From Actinoallomurus sp048498315 (GTDB lineage Bacteria > Actinomycetota > Actinomycetes > Streptosporangiales > Streptosporangiaceae), in assembly GCA_048498315.1 (NCBI GenBank), contig JBEHYF010000176.1, positions 1 through 10,926 of the forward strand: a stretch of 10,926 nucleotides of DNA, given 5' to 3'. The notes under the pieces are model-generated. The model saw nothing but the letters and a program-made list of their open reading frames with translations, was not told where the DNA came from and did not search any database. The position numbers and the translations under genes were made by a program. The number at the start of each line of letters is the position of its first letter. Within the stretch, counting starts at the first letter, position 1. This document shows positions 1-7,054 of this stretch, one piece after another.

Positions 1-100
1 CAAATCAGCAGCTTATGCAGAATAATCCTAATTTTGCTGCTGGTACTCCGAAAGGCGATCAGAAACAAGAAGAAATTACTAATGCTCAAAAGCAGATGAG
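1..100 (+). other. AT-rich foreign-looking segment, possible partial coding fragment
   Basis: Composition changes sharply near position 100, from AT-rich to very GC-rich. One frame is open from the window edge (codons from position 3) and reads as a polar Gln/Asn/Lys-rich peptide containing NPNFAAGTPKGDQ and EEITNAQKQM. Its codons (AAT, CCT, GCT, ACT, ATT) are unlike those of every other gene here. After the junction the frame becomes low-complexity Pro/Arg sequence, which looks like read-through into noncoding DNA. I cannot name the protein. A faint resemblance to the N-terminus of PDCD5-like proteins is only a guess. It may be a chimeric contig end, contamination or a recent insertion. Confidence 0.5.
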
Positions 101-166
101 CGCGCCACCCGGCCGGACGCCTCGGTCCCTCCCGTACGGACGCCCCAGCTCCGCTCCTCCCGGACG

Positions 167-197
167 GGCACCCGGGTGCCGGGTCGGCGGCACCCGG
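167..197. repeat. Overlapping inverted and direct repeats
   Basis: Positions 167-180 form a perfect 14-bp palindrome (GGCACCCGGGTGCC). Its right half also pairs with 188-197, giving a 10-bp perfect stem (172-181 with 188-197) around a 6-nt loop. GGCACCCGG therefore occurs twice in direct orientation (167-175, 189-197). Alternative pairings share the same middle arm. It could be a terminator without a T-run, a protein-binding site or part of an untranslated leader. No flanking gene decides between these. Confidence 0.5.
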
Positions 198-560
198 CGG
201 CCCCCACCGTGGCGCGTCGCGCTGGACGTTCCAGAAACCGGACGGGCCGTCCGATACTTCCCATTGGCCCCCACAATACGTCCCACCACTCATGACCTAT
301 CGGGTAAGTAATAAATCCATCACCTGAGGCGCGCCACTAGTGCTTTTTCGACGCGCTCTTAACTGATTTGGCGAAGACGCGTCACATCCCGTGTCCCCGC
401 GCCGATCTGCCCAATGAGGAAGGAATCACACAGCCATCCGGGGCGGACGACCAGACAGGGGTGTCAGTGCGATGAGTCATGCGTTCGGTGGAAGCCGGCG
501 GAGGACGTCGGGCGACCGAGGAACGCGGCAGGCCGCGCCCCCGAACGCCCCAGCGCGGCG

Positions 561-566
561 GGAGGT
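561..566 (+). promoter_or_regulatory. Ribosome binding site fixing the start at 573
   Basis: GGAGGT lies 6 nt before ATG 573, an ideal Shine-Dalgarno arrangement. It favours 573 over the in-frame upstream ATG at 414. Confidence 0.8.
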
Positions 567-572
567 GCGCCG

Positions 573-1913
573 ATGAGCGCGCCGCGCAGCGGGGTCACCC
601 CTGACCTGACGATCGGCGTCGTCGGCCCGCACGACCTCGTCGAGCGCGTCATGTTGATGGGCCACGGCTCCAGCCCGGTGCCCAGCCGTCTCGTGGCGGC
701 CGCGTACCGCGACGAGCAGGAGGCGGCCGACAAGGTCGTCCGGCTCGGTTCCGGAATCGACGTCTGTCTGTTCGCCAGCCCGGTCCCGTACGAGTTCGCC
801 CGCAAGGCCGGCGTGCTCACGATGCCGGCGACGTACGTGCCGCTCAATGGCGCGGCGCTGCAGGGCGCGCTCCTGCGCGCCGCCCTCGACGAGCAGCACG
901 AGCCCGACCGGGTCAGCATCGACGTGCTCAGCCGCGCAGAGGTCGAGGAGGCCTACGGCGAGATCAACCTCAGCATCGACAACGTGCACCTGCGCGAGGA
1001 GATCGCCGGGCCGGGCACACTGGCGGCCTTCCACGAGCGTTTGTGGCGGCGCGGCGCGACAAGTGTCGCACTCACTTGCATGCACGCCACCGCCGAACGT
1101 CTCGAGATGGCGGGCGTGCCCACGCTCCGTATCCGCCCGACCGGCGCCGCCATCCGGTCCGCGCTGCAGACGTCCGCGCTGCTCGGGGCGCATCATCGCC
1201 TGGAGGAGTCGCAGCTCGTCGTCATCGTGGTCGACGTCCCGACGCTGCGGGAGACGCCCCGGCGCGCCACCCCGCGTTACTGGCGCGAGGAGCTGAAGCT
1301 CTCGCTGCAGCGGCTGCTGCTGCAGGAGGCGCACCGCATGAGCGCGGCGGTCTGGCCGCTGGACGACCACAGCTACCTCGTCACCGCGACCCGCGGCTCG
1401 GTGGCCGCCTCCACCGAGGGCTTCCGCACGCCGCCGTTCGTCGAGCGGGTCCGTGAGGAGCTCGGGCTGGCCGTCGAGGTCGGCATCGGCATGGGGCGCA
1501 CCGCACAGGAGGCGGAGACGCACGCGCACGCCGCGCTCGTCCGCTCGCAGACCTCCCAGCGCGTCCAGGGCTTCGCGCTCGACCGGGACGGTCGCGCGCT
1601 CATCCCCGCGCCGCGTACGCCGCCCCGTGCCGCCGCTCCCGCCAAACCGAAGGGCCTGGAGATCCTCGCCCGGCTGGCCGACAAGCTCGGCGACCCGCCC
1701 GGCGAGAACAGCTCGCCGCAGCCGCTGATCGTGGACGCGGAGAACGCCGGGAAGATGCTCGGCGTCACCCCGCGCACCGCGCGCCGGCTGCTGCGGACGC
1801 TGGTCGAGGAGGGTCTGGCCTGGCCGCTGCCGCCGAACCGCACCCCGCAGCCGGGCCGCCCGCGCCAGCTCTACCGGTTGATCGTCGAAAAACTCGGACC
1901 GCGCAACGCCTGA
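573..1913 (+). CDS. Winged-helix transcriptional regulator with GGDEF/GTP-cyclohydrolase-III-like core
   Basis: Encodes 446 aa with three visible parts. Residues ~11-205 look like two alpha/beta lobes (TIGVVGPHD near the start; later a Gly-Val-Pro-Thr-Leu turn), recalling the PrpR_N/periplasmic-binding fold. Residues ~215-350 resemble the degenerate nucleotidyl-cyclase fold of GTP cyclohydrolase III and CdaR-type regulators: a beta strand LVVIVVD, PLDDHSYLV (262-270) where GGDEF would sit, and GIGMGRTAQEAE (304-315). Residues ~385-443 form a winged helix, with ENAGKMLGVTPRTARRLL as the helix-turn-helix and GRPRQLYR as the wing. No signal peptide or membrane segment is visible, so it is probably a cytoplasmic DNA-binding sensor. 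The ligand and targets are unknown. The kinase gene starts 128 nt downstream on the same strand and has its own upstream region. The domain calls rest on motif patterns only. Confidence 0.7.
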   Translation: MSAPRSGVTPDLTIGVVGPHDLVERVMLMGHGSSPVPSRLVAAAYRDEQEAADKVVRLGSGIDVCLFASPVPYEFARKAGVLTMPATYVPLNGAALQGALLRAALDEQHEPDRVSIDVLSRAEVEEAYGEINLSIDNVHLREEIAGPGTLAAFHERLWRRGATSVALTCMHATAERLEMAGVPTLRIRPTGAAIRSALQTSALLGAHHRLEESQLVVIVVDVPTLRETPRRATPRYWREELKLSLQRLLLQEAHRMSAAVWPLDDHSYLVTATRGSVAASTEGFRTPPFVERVREELGLAVEVGIGMGRTAQEAETHAHAALVRSQTSQRVQGFALDRDGRALIPAPRTPPRAAAPAKPKGLEILARLADKLGDPPGENSSPQPLIVDAENAGKMLGVTPRTARRLLRTLVEEGLAWPLPPNRTPQPGRPRQLYRLIVEKLGPRNA

Positions 1914-1955
1914 CCGCGTCTTCGCAGGCTCTGGCCGGAACCGGTCACGTCACGG

Positions 1956-1973
1956 CATCGATTCAACTCGATG
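1956..1973. promoter_or_regulatory. Inverted repeat upstream of the kinase gene, possible operator
   Basis: CATCGA and TCGATG form a perfect 6-bp inverted repeat around TTCAAC, 68 nt before the kinase start and 42 nt after the regulator's stop. The position and the AT-richer spacer suit a dimeric repressor or activator site. The winged-helix protein encoded just upstream is an obvious but untested candidate to bind it. Confidence 0.35.
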
Positions 1974-2041
1974 TACCGCACGAACGTCGCATACGTAGTG
2001 CCGGTACGCTGTGCCCGCCGGCCGGTGGGAGCGAGGACGCC

Positions 2042-3598
2042 ATGGACGAGAGCTGGTCGATTCCCGGATATCGGCACGTGCGCACCCTCGGCGAGGGCGC
2101 ATCGGGCACCGTGGTGCTCGCCGTGCACGAGGAGACCGGCACGCCCGCGGCGGTGAAGTACCTGTCGGAGTCGCTGCGCTCCGACACGGCGTTCATCGGC
2201 AGGTTCCGGGCCGAGGCGCGGCTCATGGCGGAGCTGGACGACCCGCACATCGTCCGCATGTACGAGTACGTCGAGACGCGGGACACCGCGGCCCTCGCCA
2301 TGGAGCTGGTCAACGGAGTCACCCTGAAGGACATCATCAAGGCCGAGGGCGCCACCGGGCCGGAGGCCGCGCTCTTCGTGCTCAAGGGTTCACTGCTCGG
2401 CCTGGCCGCCGCACATGCCGCCGGCGTCGTCCACCGCGACTACAAGCCCGCCAATGTGCTCGTCCGCGGCGACGGCCTGAGCAAGCTGGCCGACTTCGGC
2501 ATCGCGGTGCGCGCCGACGAGCGGGCGCCCGCCTCCGGCACGCCCGCCTACATGGCGCCCGAGCAATGGTCGACCGGGACGGCGGGCCGGCCGGCCGACA
2601 TCTACTCGGCGACCGCGGTCTTCTACGAATGCCTCACCGGCGAGCGTCCTTACCCGGTCGAGGGCCTGTGGGCGCTGGCCGCCGCGCACCGGCTCGACCC
2701 GATCCCGGTCGACCGCGTGCCCCCGCCGCTGCGCGATCTCGTCGCGCGCGGCATGGCCAAGGACTTCGCCGACCGCCCGCCGTCGGCGGACGCGTTTCTC
2801 GCCGAGCTGGAAGACGCGGCGCTCGCCGCGTGCGGGCCGGGCTGGGAAGAGCGCGGACGGGTTCGGCTGGCCGCCCTGGCCGCGATGCTCGCCGCGCTGT
2901 TCCCGCTCACCCGGCCCGTCGCCACCGGCGGTACCGCGCTCGCGCTGACCCGCCTCGCCCGCTGCCGCGTCGCCGTCGTGGCCGGGGTGGCCGCAGGCGC
3001 GCTGATCGCGGGAGGGAGCGGCGCGATGGTCCTGGCCGGCGTCCAGGACGACCTCGGCCGTACGGTCGCGGCCACCTCCAGCCCGTCCGCCGCGCTCGGG
3101 CCGAGCACCCCGCCCGGCTCCCCCGCGCCGACGGACACCCCCGAGCCGAGCGCGTCACCCACGTCGGCGTCCTCCGTCCCGGCCACCACGCCCGCCACGA
3201 GCGCACCGCCGACGAGCGCGGCGCCGAGGCCGACGGCCGCCTCGCCCACGCCCACACCGTCGCCGAAGCCGACGAAGCCGAAGCCGACGACGGTCACGAA
3301 GGTGTCGGTCGACTCGGTGGCCATCACGTCATCGACGGCGCCGACCGGCGCCACCGCCTACACCGCGACCGCCACCGTCTCGGTCACGGTCAGCGGTCCG
3401 GGAACCGTTACGGTCGACGCGACCGCCACGCCGGGCGGCCAAAGATCGACGACGGTGTCCGGCAACGGCCTCCATCAGGTGACCTTCGACTGGATGTACC
3501 AGCAGTGCCAAGGCTCCGTCACGGTGACCGCCTCGTCCGGCGGGCACTCTGACAGCCGCGTCGGATCGTTCACCTGCCCTCAACCGCCGATCGGGTGA
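2042..3598 (+). CDS. Transmembrane Ser/Thr protein kinase (PknB/Hanks type) with extracellular domain
   Basis: Encodes 518 aa. The cytoplasmic kinase domain (~10-260) has every core element: Gly-rich loop GEGASG (17-22), ATP-binding Lys39, alpha-C Glu58, catalytic HRDYKPAN (Asp133, Asn138), DFG (151-153), APE (172-174), Asp186 and Arg245. It should be active. Tyr134 replaces the usual Leu/Ile/Val of HRDxKPxN. A single membrane helix (~310-334) follows a basic stretch, so the C-terminus is outside. A Pro/Thr/Ser/Lys-rich linker (~345-415) leads to a ~100-residue beta-rich domain with two cysteines (489, 512) that could pair. There are no PASTA repeats, so peptidoglycan sensing of the PknB kind is not indicated. 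The start has a weak GGGAG/GAGG ribosome site. The stop overlaps the next gene by 4 nt, so the two are probably translationally coupled. Confidence 0.92.
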   Translation: MDESWSIPGYRHVRTLGEGASGTVVLAVHEETGTPAAVKYLSESLRSDTAFIGRFRAEARLMAELDDPHIVRMYEYVETRDTAALAMELVNGVTLKDIIKAEGATGPEAALFVLKGSLLGLAAAHAAGVVHRDYKPANVLVRGDGLSKLADFGIAVRADERAPASGTPAYMAPEQWSTGTAGRPADIYSATAVFYECLTGERPYPVEGLWALAAAHRLDPIPVDRVPPPLRDLVARGMAKDFADRPPSADAFLAELEDAALAACGPGWEERGRVRLAALAAMLAALFPLTRPVATGGTALALTRLARCRVAVVAGVAAGALIAGGSGAMVLAGVQDDLGRTVAATSSPSAALGPSTPPGSPAPTDTPEPSASPTSASSVPATTPATSAPPTSAAPRPTAASPTPTPSPKPTKPKPTTVTKVSVDSVAITSSTAPTGATAYTATATVSVTVSGPGTVTVDATATPGGQRSTTVSGNGLHQVTFDWMYQQCQGSVTVTASSGGHSDSRVGSFTCPQPPIG

Positions 3599-4455
3599 GC
3601 GAGATGGATCAGACGCGGCCCGACATGGGCGACACCCAGCCGATCCCGCAGCGGCTCCCGTCCCCCGAGCAGACCCGGCACGACCTGCCACCGCACGACG
3701 AGCGGCGGCCAGGTCAACGGGCCGGGCGGCCGACGCGGCACGACCCGCCGGTGCAGGAGCTGCGGCCGGGGTCATCCGCGGAGCCGCGGGCGACGCGGAG
3801 CCTTCCGCCGCAGGGTCGATGGCCGCAGGACGATCCGGCGCGGCGGGCGGGACGGGACTCGCGGCCGCACGAGGAACGGGCGACTGACGAGCGGATACGG
3901 CGGGCGACCACACCGGGCCTGGCGGCGCGGGAGGAGCCGGCGCAGGACGAGCGTGCCCGGTCGAACCAGGTGACGCTCCGGTTCGGGCCGGGCGTGCCCG
4001 CGCAGGTCGCCGAGGTCTGGCGGGGCGGCGCGCGGCCACGGCGCCCGCTGTCCCGGCGCGTCGCCGGGGGCGCGCTGACGGTGGCGATCGCACTGCTTGC
4101 GGCCCTGGTCGTATGGTGGCTGCTGCGCGGTGGCGGACCCGCGGTACGGGTCACCGGCGTGAGCGTGCGCGCACCCGCCACGGTGCAGCACTGCGACTCG
4201 ACCGTGCCGATCGTCGGCACGATCCGCACGAACGGCGGCCACGGCGACGTCTCGTACCGCTGGCGACGCAGCGACGGTCAGGTCTCCGGCGTGTTCACCG
4301 AGACGCTGCAGAAGGGCCGGCACTCGGTGCGGGTGCCGCTGCGCTGGACGATCAAGGGAACCGGGACGCTGCACGCCGTCGCGACGCTGGAGATCGTCGC
4401 GCCGGCGACCGCTGTGGGGCGGGCGTCCGCGAGCTTCGACTACAGCTGCGGCTGA
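3595..4455 (+). CDS. Single-pass membrane protein with repetitive cytoplasmic tail and extracellular beta domain; likely kinase partner
   Basis: Encodes 286 aa from GTG 3595, which overlaps the kinase stop as GTGA. An ATG at 3604 is the alternative start. Residues 1-155 are charged, Pro-rich and probably disordered. They contain Thr-Arg motifs at Thr7, 27, 47 and 67, an exact 20-residue period, plus GDTQPIPQ around Thr14. Basic residues (RPRRPLSRR) precede one membrane helix (~159-179), which puts the tail inside. Residues ~183-286 form an extracellular beta-type domain with Cys200 and Cys285 at its two ends, a likely disulfide, and a conserved-looking core (GHGDVSYRWRRSDG). That domain has the same general plan as the kinase's C-terminal domain. 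No enzymatic motif is seen. Overlap, topology and Thr-rich tail make a kinase substrate, scaffold or co-receptor likely. This is inference, and I do not recognise a named family. Confidence 0.82.
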   Translation: MSEMDQTRPDMGDTQPIPQRLPSPEQTRHDLPPHDERRPGQRAGRPTRHDPPVQELRPGSSAEPRATRSLPPQGRWPQDDPARRAGRDSRPHEERATDERIRRATTPGLAAREEPAQDERARSNQVTLRFGPGVPAQVAEVWRGGARPRRPLSRRVAGGALTVAIALLAALVVWWLLRGGGPAVRVTGVSVRAPATVQHCDSTVPIVGTIRTNGGHGDVSYRWRRSDGQVSGVFTETLQKGRHSVRVPLRWTIKGTGTLHAVATLEIVAPATAVGRASASFDYSCG

Positions 4456-4645
4456 CGCGGCCGTCCGCACCGGGTCGCCGCTCCGCCCGCCGTCGGCCGC
4501 GGCCGTTGCCCGGCCGGCGATATCGCGTGCCGGTGGCGGGGGCCGGAGTGCCGCGTGGTCAGGCGCCCGGACACGGCCCGGCTCCGCGATGCCGGAAATA
4601 AGTGGTATGCGCCGGGCGGCTCCGCTCGTTAGCCTGTAAGGAACC

Positions 4646-5596
4646 ATGACCACGAATACTGATGACTCCAGGTCGCCCGTCGTCTGGACCGCGCTGTGCA
4701 TCGTCTACGTCGTCTGGGGTTCGACATACCTCGGGATCCACTACGTCGTCTCGACGATGCCGCCGCTGATCAGCGCCGGCATCCGATTCACCATGGCCGC
4801 CGTGATCCTCGGCGCCGTCCTCGTGCTGCGCTCCGGCCCGTCGGTGCTGCGGGTTCCGCGGCGCCGGCTCGGCACCGCCGCGCTGGTCGGGCTGCTCCTG
4901 CTGACCGGCGGGAACGGCATGGTCGGCGTGGCCGAGCAGCACATCTCCTCCGGGCTGGCCGCGCTGCTGGTCGCGAGCGTGCCGCTGTGGCTCGTCGTGT
5001 TCCGCTGCAGCACCGGTGACCGGCCCGCCCCGGCCACGGTCGCGGGCGTGCTCGTCGGGTTCGGCGGGCTGGCGCTGCTCACGCTCACCCGGGGCGGCGG
5101 CTCGGGCAGCGCCACGGGCGTGGCGACGATCCTCTTCGCCTCGCTGTCGTGGTCGGTCGGATCGTTCCTGTCCTCGCGGCTGCCGATGCCGGAGAACCCG
5201 TTCACCGGCAGCGTGTACGAGATGGCCGCGGGTGGGCTGGCGCTGCTGGCCCTCGGGTTCGGCCGCGGCGAGCACCTCCGCTTCGGCGCGGTGTCGACGG
5301 CCTCGTGGCTCGGGCTCGCCTACTTGATCGTCTTCGGGTCGCTGGTGGCCTTCACGTCGTACGTGTGGCTGCTCGGGAACGCACCGATCTCACTGGTCGG
5401 CACCTACGCGTACGTCAACCCGGCGGTGGCGGTGCTGCTCGGCGTGCTGATCGCCGGCGAGCATGCCACGTGGGCGATCCTCGCCGGCGGCCTGATCATC
5501 ATCCTCGGCGTCGGCCTGGTCGTGTCGACCGAGCGCCGGAGACGCGCTCCGGCGCCCGATGCCGCAGCCGAGAGCGAGACGGTCGGCTCCCGATAG
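4646..5596 (+). CDS. EamA/DMT-superfamily membrane transporter (YedA/RhaT-like)
   Basis: Encodes 316 aa, the usual length for the family, with about ten hydrophobic helices in two EamA halves (~12-140 and ~150-295). Helix 1 carries VWGSTYLGI (23-31), a hallmark of the YedA-like branch. The second half has the usual helix pattern ending in LLGNAPISLVGTYAYVNPAVAVLLG and a final helix rich in Ile/Gly. The C-terminus is short, basic and then acidic (ERRRR...ESET), so probably cytoplasmic. Such proteins are inner-membrane exporters or exchangers of amino acids or other metabolites; the substrate cannot be read from sequence. AAGGA lies 3 nt before the ATG. It sits 190 nt after the kinase-partner gene, and that gap holds a 12-bp palindrome (4494-4505) but no clear promoter. 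It converges with pat at a 1-nt gap. Confidence 0.9.
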   Translation: MTTNTDDSRSPVVWTALCIVYVVWGSTYLGIHYVVSTMPPLISAGIRFTMAAVILGAVLVLRSGPSVLRVPRRRLGTAALVGLLLLTGGNGMVGVAEQHISSGLAALLVASVPLWLVVFRCSTGDRPAPATVAGVLVGFGGLALLTLTRGGGSGSATGVATILFASLSWSVGSFLSSRLPMPENPFTGSVYEMAAGGLALLALGFGRGEHLRFGAVSTASWLGLAYLIVFGSLVAFTSYVWLLGNAPISLVGTYAYVNPAVAVLLGVLIAGEHATWAILAGGLIIILGVGLVVSTERRRRAPAPDAAAESETVGSR

Positions 5597-5597
5597 G

Positions 5598-6671
5598 TCA
5601 ACCGCGGGTGGCGGCGGCCGCCGCGAGGAAGGCGTCGTTCTCCTCCGGGGTGCCGATCGACACCCGCGCCCCCTCGTCCGCGAACGGCCGCACGCTGACG
5701 CCGGCGGCCGCGCATGCGGCGGCGAAGTCCATCGTGTCGGCGCCGAGGCGCAGCCACACGAAGTTGGCCTCGGTGGGGGGCACCGTCCAACCTTGGGCGA
5801 TCAGCGCGTCACGCACCCGGCCCCGCTCCTCGACCGTGGCGTCCACGCGCTCCAGCAGTTCCTTCTCCGCCTCCAGGGAGGCGATCGCGGCGGCCTGGGC
5901 GATCGTGTTCACGGTGAAGGGCAGATACGTCTTGCGGACCTGCTCGGTGACGTACGGGTGCGCGACCATGAAGCCGACGCGCAGCCCAGCGAGGCCGTAG
6001 GCCTTCGAGAACGTGCGCAGCACGGCCACGTTGGGCCGGTCGGCGTAGAGCGTCAGCCCGTCGGGCACCTCGGGGTCGCGGACGTACTCGCGGTAGGCCT
6101 CGTCGAGCACGACGAGGCAGTCGCCGGGCACCCGGTCGAGGAACTCCTCCAGCTCGGCGCGGCGCACGGCGGTGCCGGTCGGGTTGTTCGGGTTGCAGAC
6201 GAAGACGAGGCGGGTGCGGTCGGTGATCGCGTCGGCCATCGCCCGCAGGTCGTGCGTCTCGCCGTCCAGGGGCACGCGCACGGAGGTCACGCCGGCCAGG
6301 TCGGCCAGCGTCGGGTACGCCTCGAAGGAGCGCCAGGCGTAGACGACCTCGACTCCGGGCTCGCCGACCGACTCCAGCAGCATCTGGGCGAGGCCGACCG
6401 AGCCACAGCCGACCGCCACGTTGTCCTCGGGGACGCCGAACCGGCCGGCGATCGCCGCGATGAGCGCGGTGCAGCCGTTGTCCGGGTACCGGTTGATCAG
6501 ACCGCCCGCATCTTTGATCACTTCGCGCACGGACGGCAGCGGGTCGTACGGCGACTCGTTCGACGACAGCTTGTACGACCGGCCGTCGGGCGACGTGGCG
6601 ACCCGGCCGGGGCGATAGGCGACGTACTCGTCGAGCACGGAGCGGAATCGTGGGCCGCGCTTCTCGGACAC
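5598..6671 (-). CDS. pat: Aromatic amino acid aminotransferase Pat (HisC-like, PLP-dependent)
   Basis: Encodes 357 aa from GTG 6671. It is a class I/II PLP enzyme of the HisC/Pat group, catalysing transamination between an aromatic amino acid such as phenylalanine and 2-oxoglutarate. Visible signatures are KLSSNESPYDPLP (Asn38), VGCGSV, the WRSFEAYP segment, CNPNNPTGT (Asn160 onward), DEAYREYVRD (Asp190, Tyr193) and the PLP-lysine region FSKAYGLAGLRVG (Lys223, Arg231). The NESP, WRSFEAYP and DEAYREYV-DPEVPDG combination fits actinobacterial Pat better than housekeeping HisC, and no his genes are adjacent. A histidinol-phosphate aminotransferase role cannot be excluded. The cytoplasmic enzyme needs a second subunit in known relatives, which are dimers. 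The start is fixed by GGGAGG six bases upstream; a longer in-frame start at 6734 has no such site. Confidence 0.88.
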   Translation of the reverse strand: MSEKRGPRFRSVLDEYVAYRPGRVATSPDGRSYKLSSNESPYDPLPSVREVIKDAGGLINRYPDNGCTALIAAIAGRFGVPEDNVAVGCGSVGLAQMLLESVGEPGVEVVYAWRSFEAYPTLADLAGVTSVRVPLDGETHDLRAMADAITDRTRLVFVCNPNNPTGTAVRRAELEEFLDRVPGDCLVVLDEAYREYVRDPEVPDGLTLYADRPNVAVLRTFSKAYGLAGLRVGFMVAHPYVTEQVRKTYLPFTVNTIAQAAAIASLEAEKELLERVDATVEERGRVRDALIAQGWTVPPTEANFVWLRLGADTMDFAAACAAAGVSVRPFADEGARVSIGTPEENDAFLAAAAATRG

Positions 6672-6677
6672 CGTTGT

Positions 6678-6683
6678 CCTCCC
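6678..6683 (-). promoter_or_regulatory. Ribosome binding site fixing the pat start
   Basis: On the minus strand GGGAGG lies 6 nt before GTG 6671. This selects the GTG over the upstream in-frame ATG at 6734, whose extra 21 residues look like untranslated leader and promoter. Confidence 0.75.
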
Positions 6684-6702
6684 AGATGAGATGTATGAGG
6701 CC

Positions 6703-6731
6703 ACTTTACGAGTCGTCGGCCGCCTCGTCTG
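6703..6731 (-). promoter_or_regulatory. Candidate pat promoter
   Basis: On the minus strand CAGACG (6726-6731) and TAAAGT (6703-6708) are separated by 17 nt. TAAAGT fits the actinobacterial -10 pattern TAnnnT; the -35 keeps only the GAC core. Transcription would start near 6696, leaving a leader of about 25 nt that contains the ribosome site. Confidence 0.4.
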
Positions 6732-7008
6732 CACGGCGGAGCGGCCGACCGCCCGGTCAACGGCCGGTCACCATGGACGTGATCCCCGCCAGGGCGGCGG
6801 CCGATGGGCGACGCTGGGAGCGCATCCCCGCGCGGGCCTGAACGCGACACCGCGTCGGCGCCCACCGGAGCGTACGCGCGCGACCGCCGGGCGCGGCGCC
6901 GGCACCCCCGCCGAGACACCGCCCCCGCCGGGCGGCACGCAGCCGCGACGCCCGCCGGGGCCCGGAGGGGCCCGTCCACGGACGAGCCGCCCCGCCGTAC
7001 GCTCCCCA

Positions 7009-7052
7009 CCCGGCCCCGGCCCCGGCCCAGGACCCGGCCCGGCCAGGGCCCG
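7009..7052. repeat. Short GGCCCC-type hexanucleotide repeat with hairpin potential
   Basis: About 44 bp of G and C only apart from a few A's. It has two consecutive GGCCCC units followed by GGCCCA and GGACCC variants, then GGCCAGGGCCCGGG. On the minus strand it begins 3 nt after the stop of the 101-aa gene and can fold into GC-only stems, so it may act as that gene's terminator. No T-run follows. Confidence 0.45.
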
Positions 7053-7054
7053 GG

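Larger units (their letters stand above)
101..572. other. Gene-free region upstream of the regulator gene
   Basis: I see no convincing gene here. Reading frames across 101-300 give Pro/Arg/Gly low-complexity peptides in several frames, as expected of GC-rich noncoding DNA. Positions 270-400 are less GC-rich than the surroundings and would suit a promoter for the gene at 573, but I find no clear -35/-10 pair. An upstream ATG at 414 is in frame with that gene, but it lacks a good ribosome binding site and adds 53 residues of low-complexity sequence. Confidence 0.5.
6672..7054. other. Gene-free stretch between pat and the 101-aa gene
   Basis: No convincing gene. Open frames on both strands give Arg/Pro/Gly-rich low-complexity peptides. 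The right end (about 6672-6735) holds the pat leader and candidate promoter, and the far end holds the GGCCCC-type repeat. Confidence 0.6.

Noticed and set aside
328..341. Adjacent GGCGCGCC and ACTAGT, which look like an AscI-SpeI cloning linker
   Set aside because: No vector sequence surrounds them, and the flanks read as ordinary actinomycete DNA. With the odd first 100 bases it is worth a glance, but chance is the simplest explanation.
414..572. N-terminal extension of the first regulator from ATG 414
   Set aside because: It has poor ribosome-site context and low-complexity Arg/Gly/Pro content, while GGAGGT lies six bases before ATG 573.
2011..3552. Alternative 513-aa plus-strand frame overlapping the kinase gene
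   Set aside because: It is Arg/Gly/Pro-rich with no fold signature, whereas the kinase frame carries all catalytic motifs.
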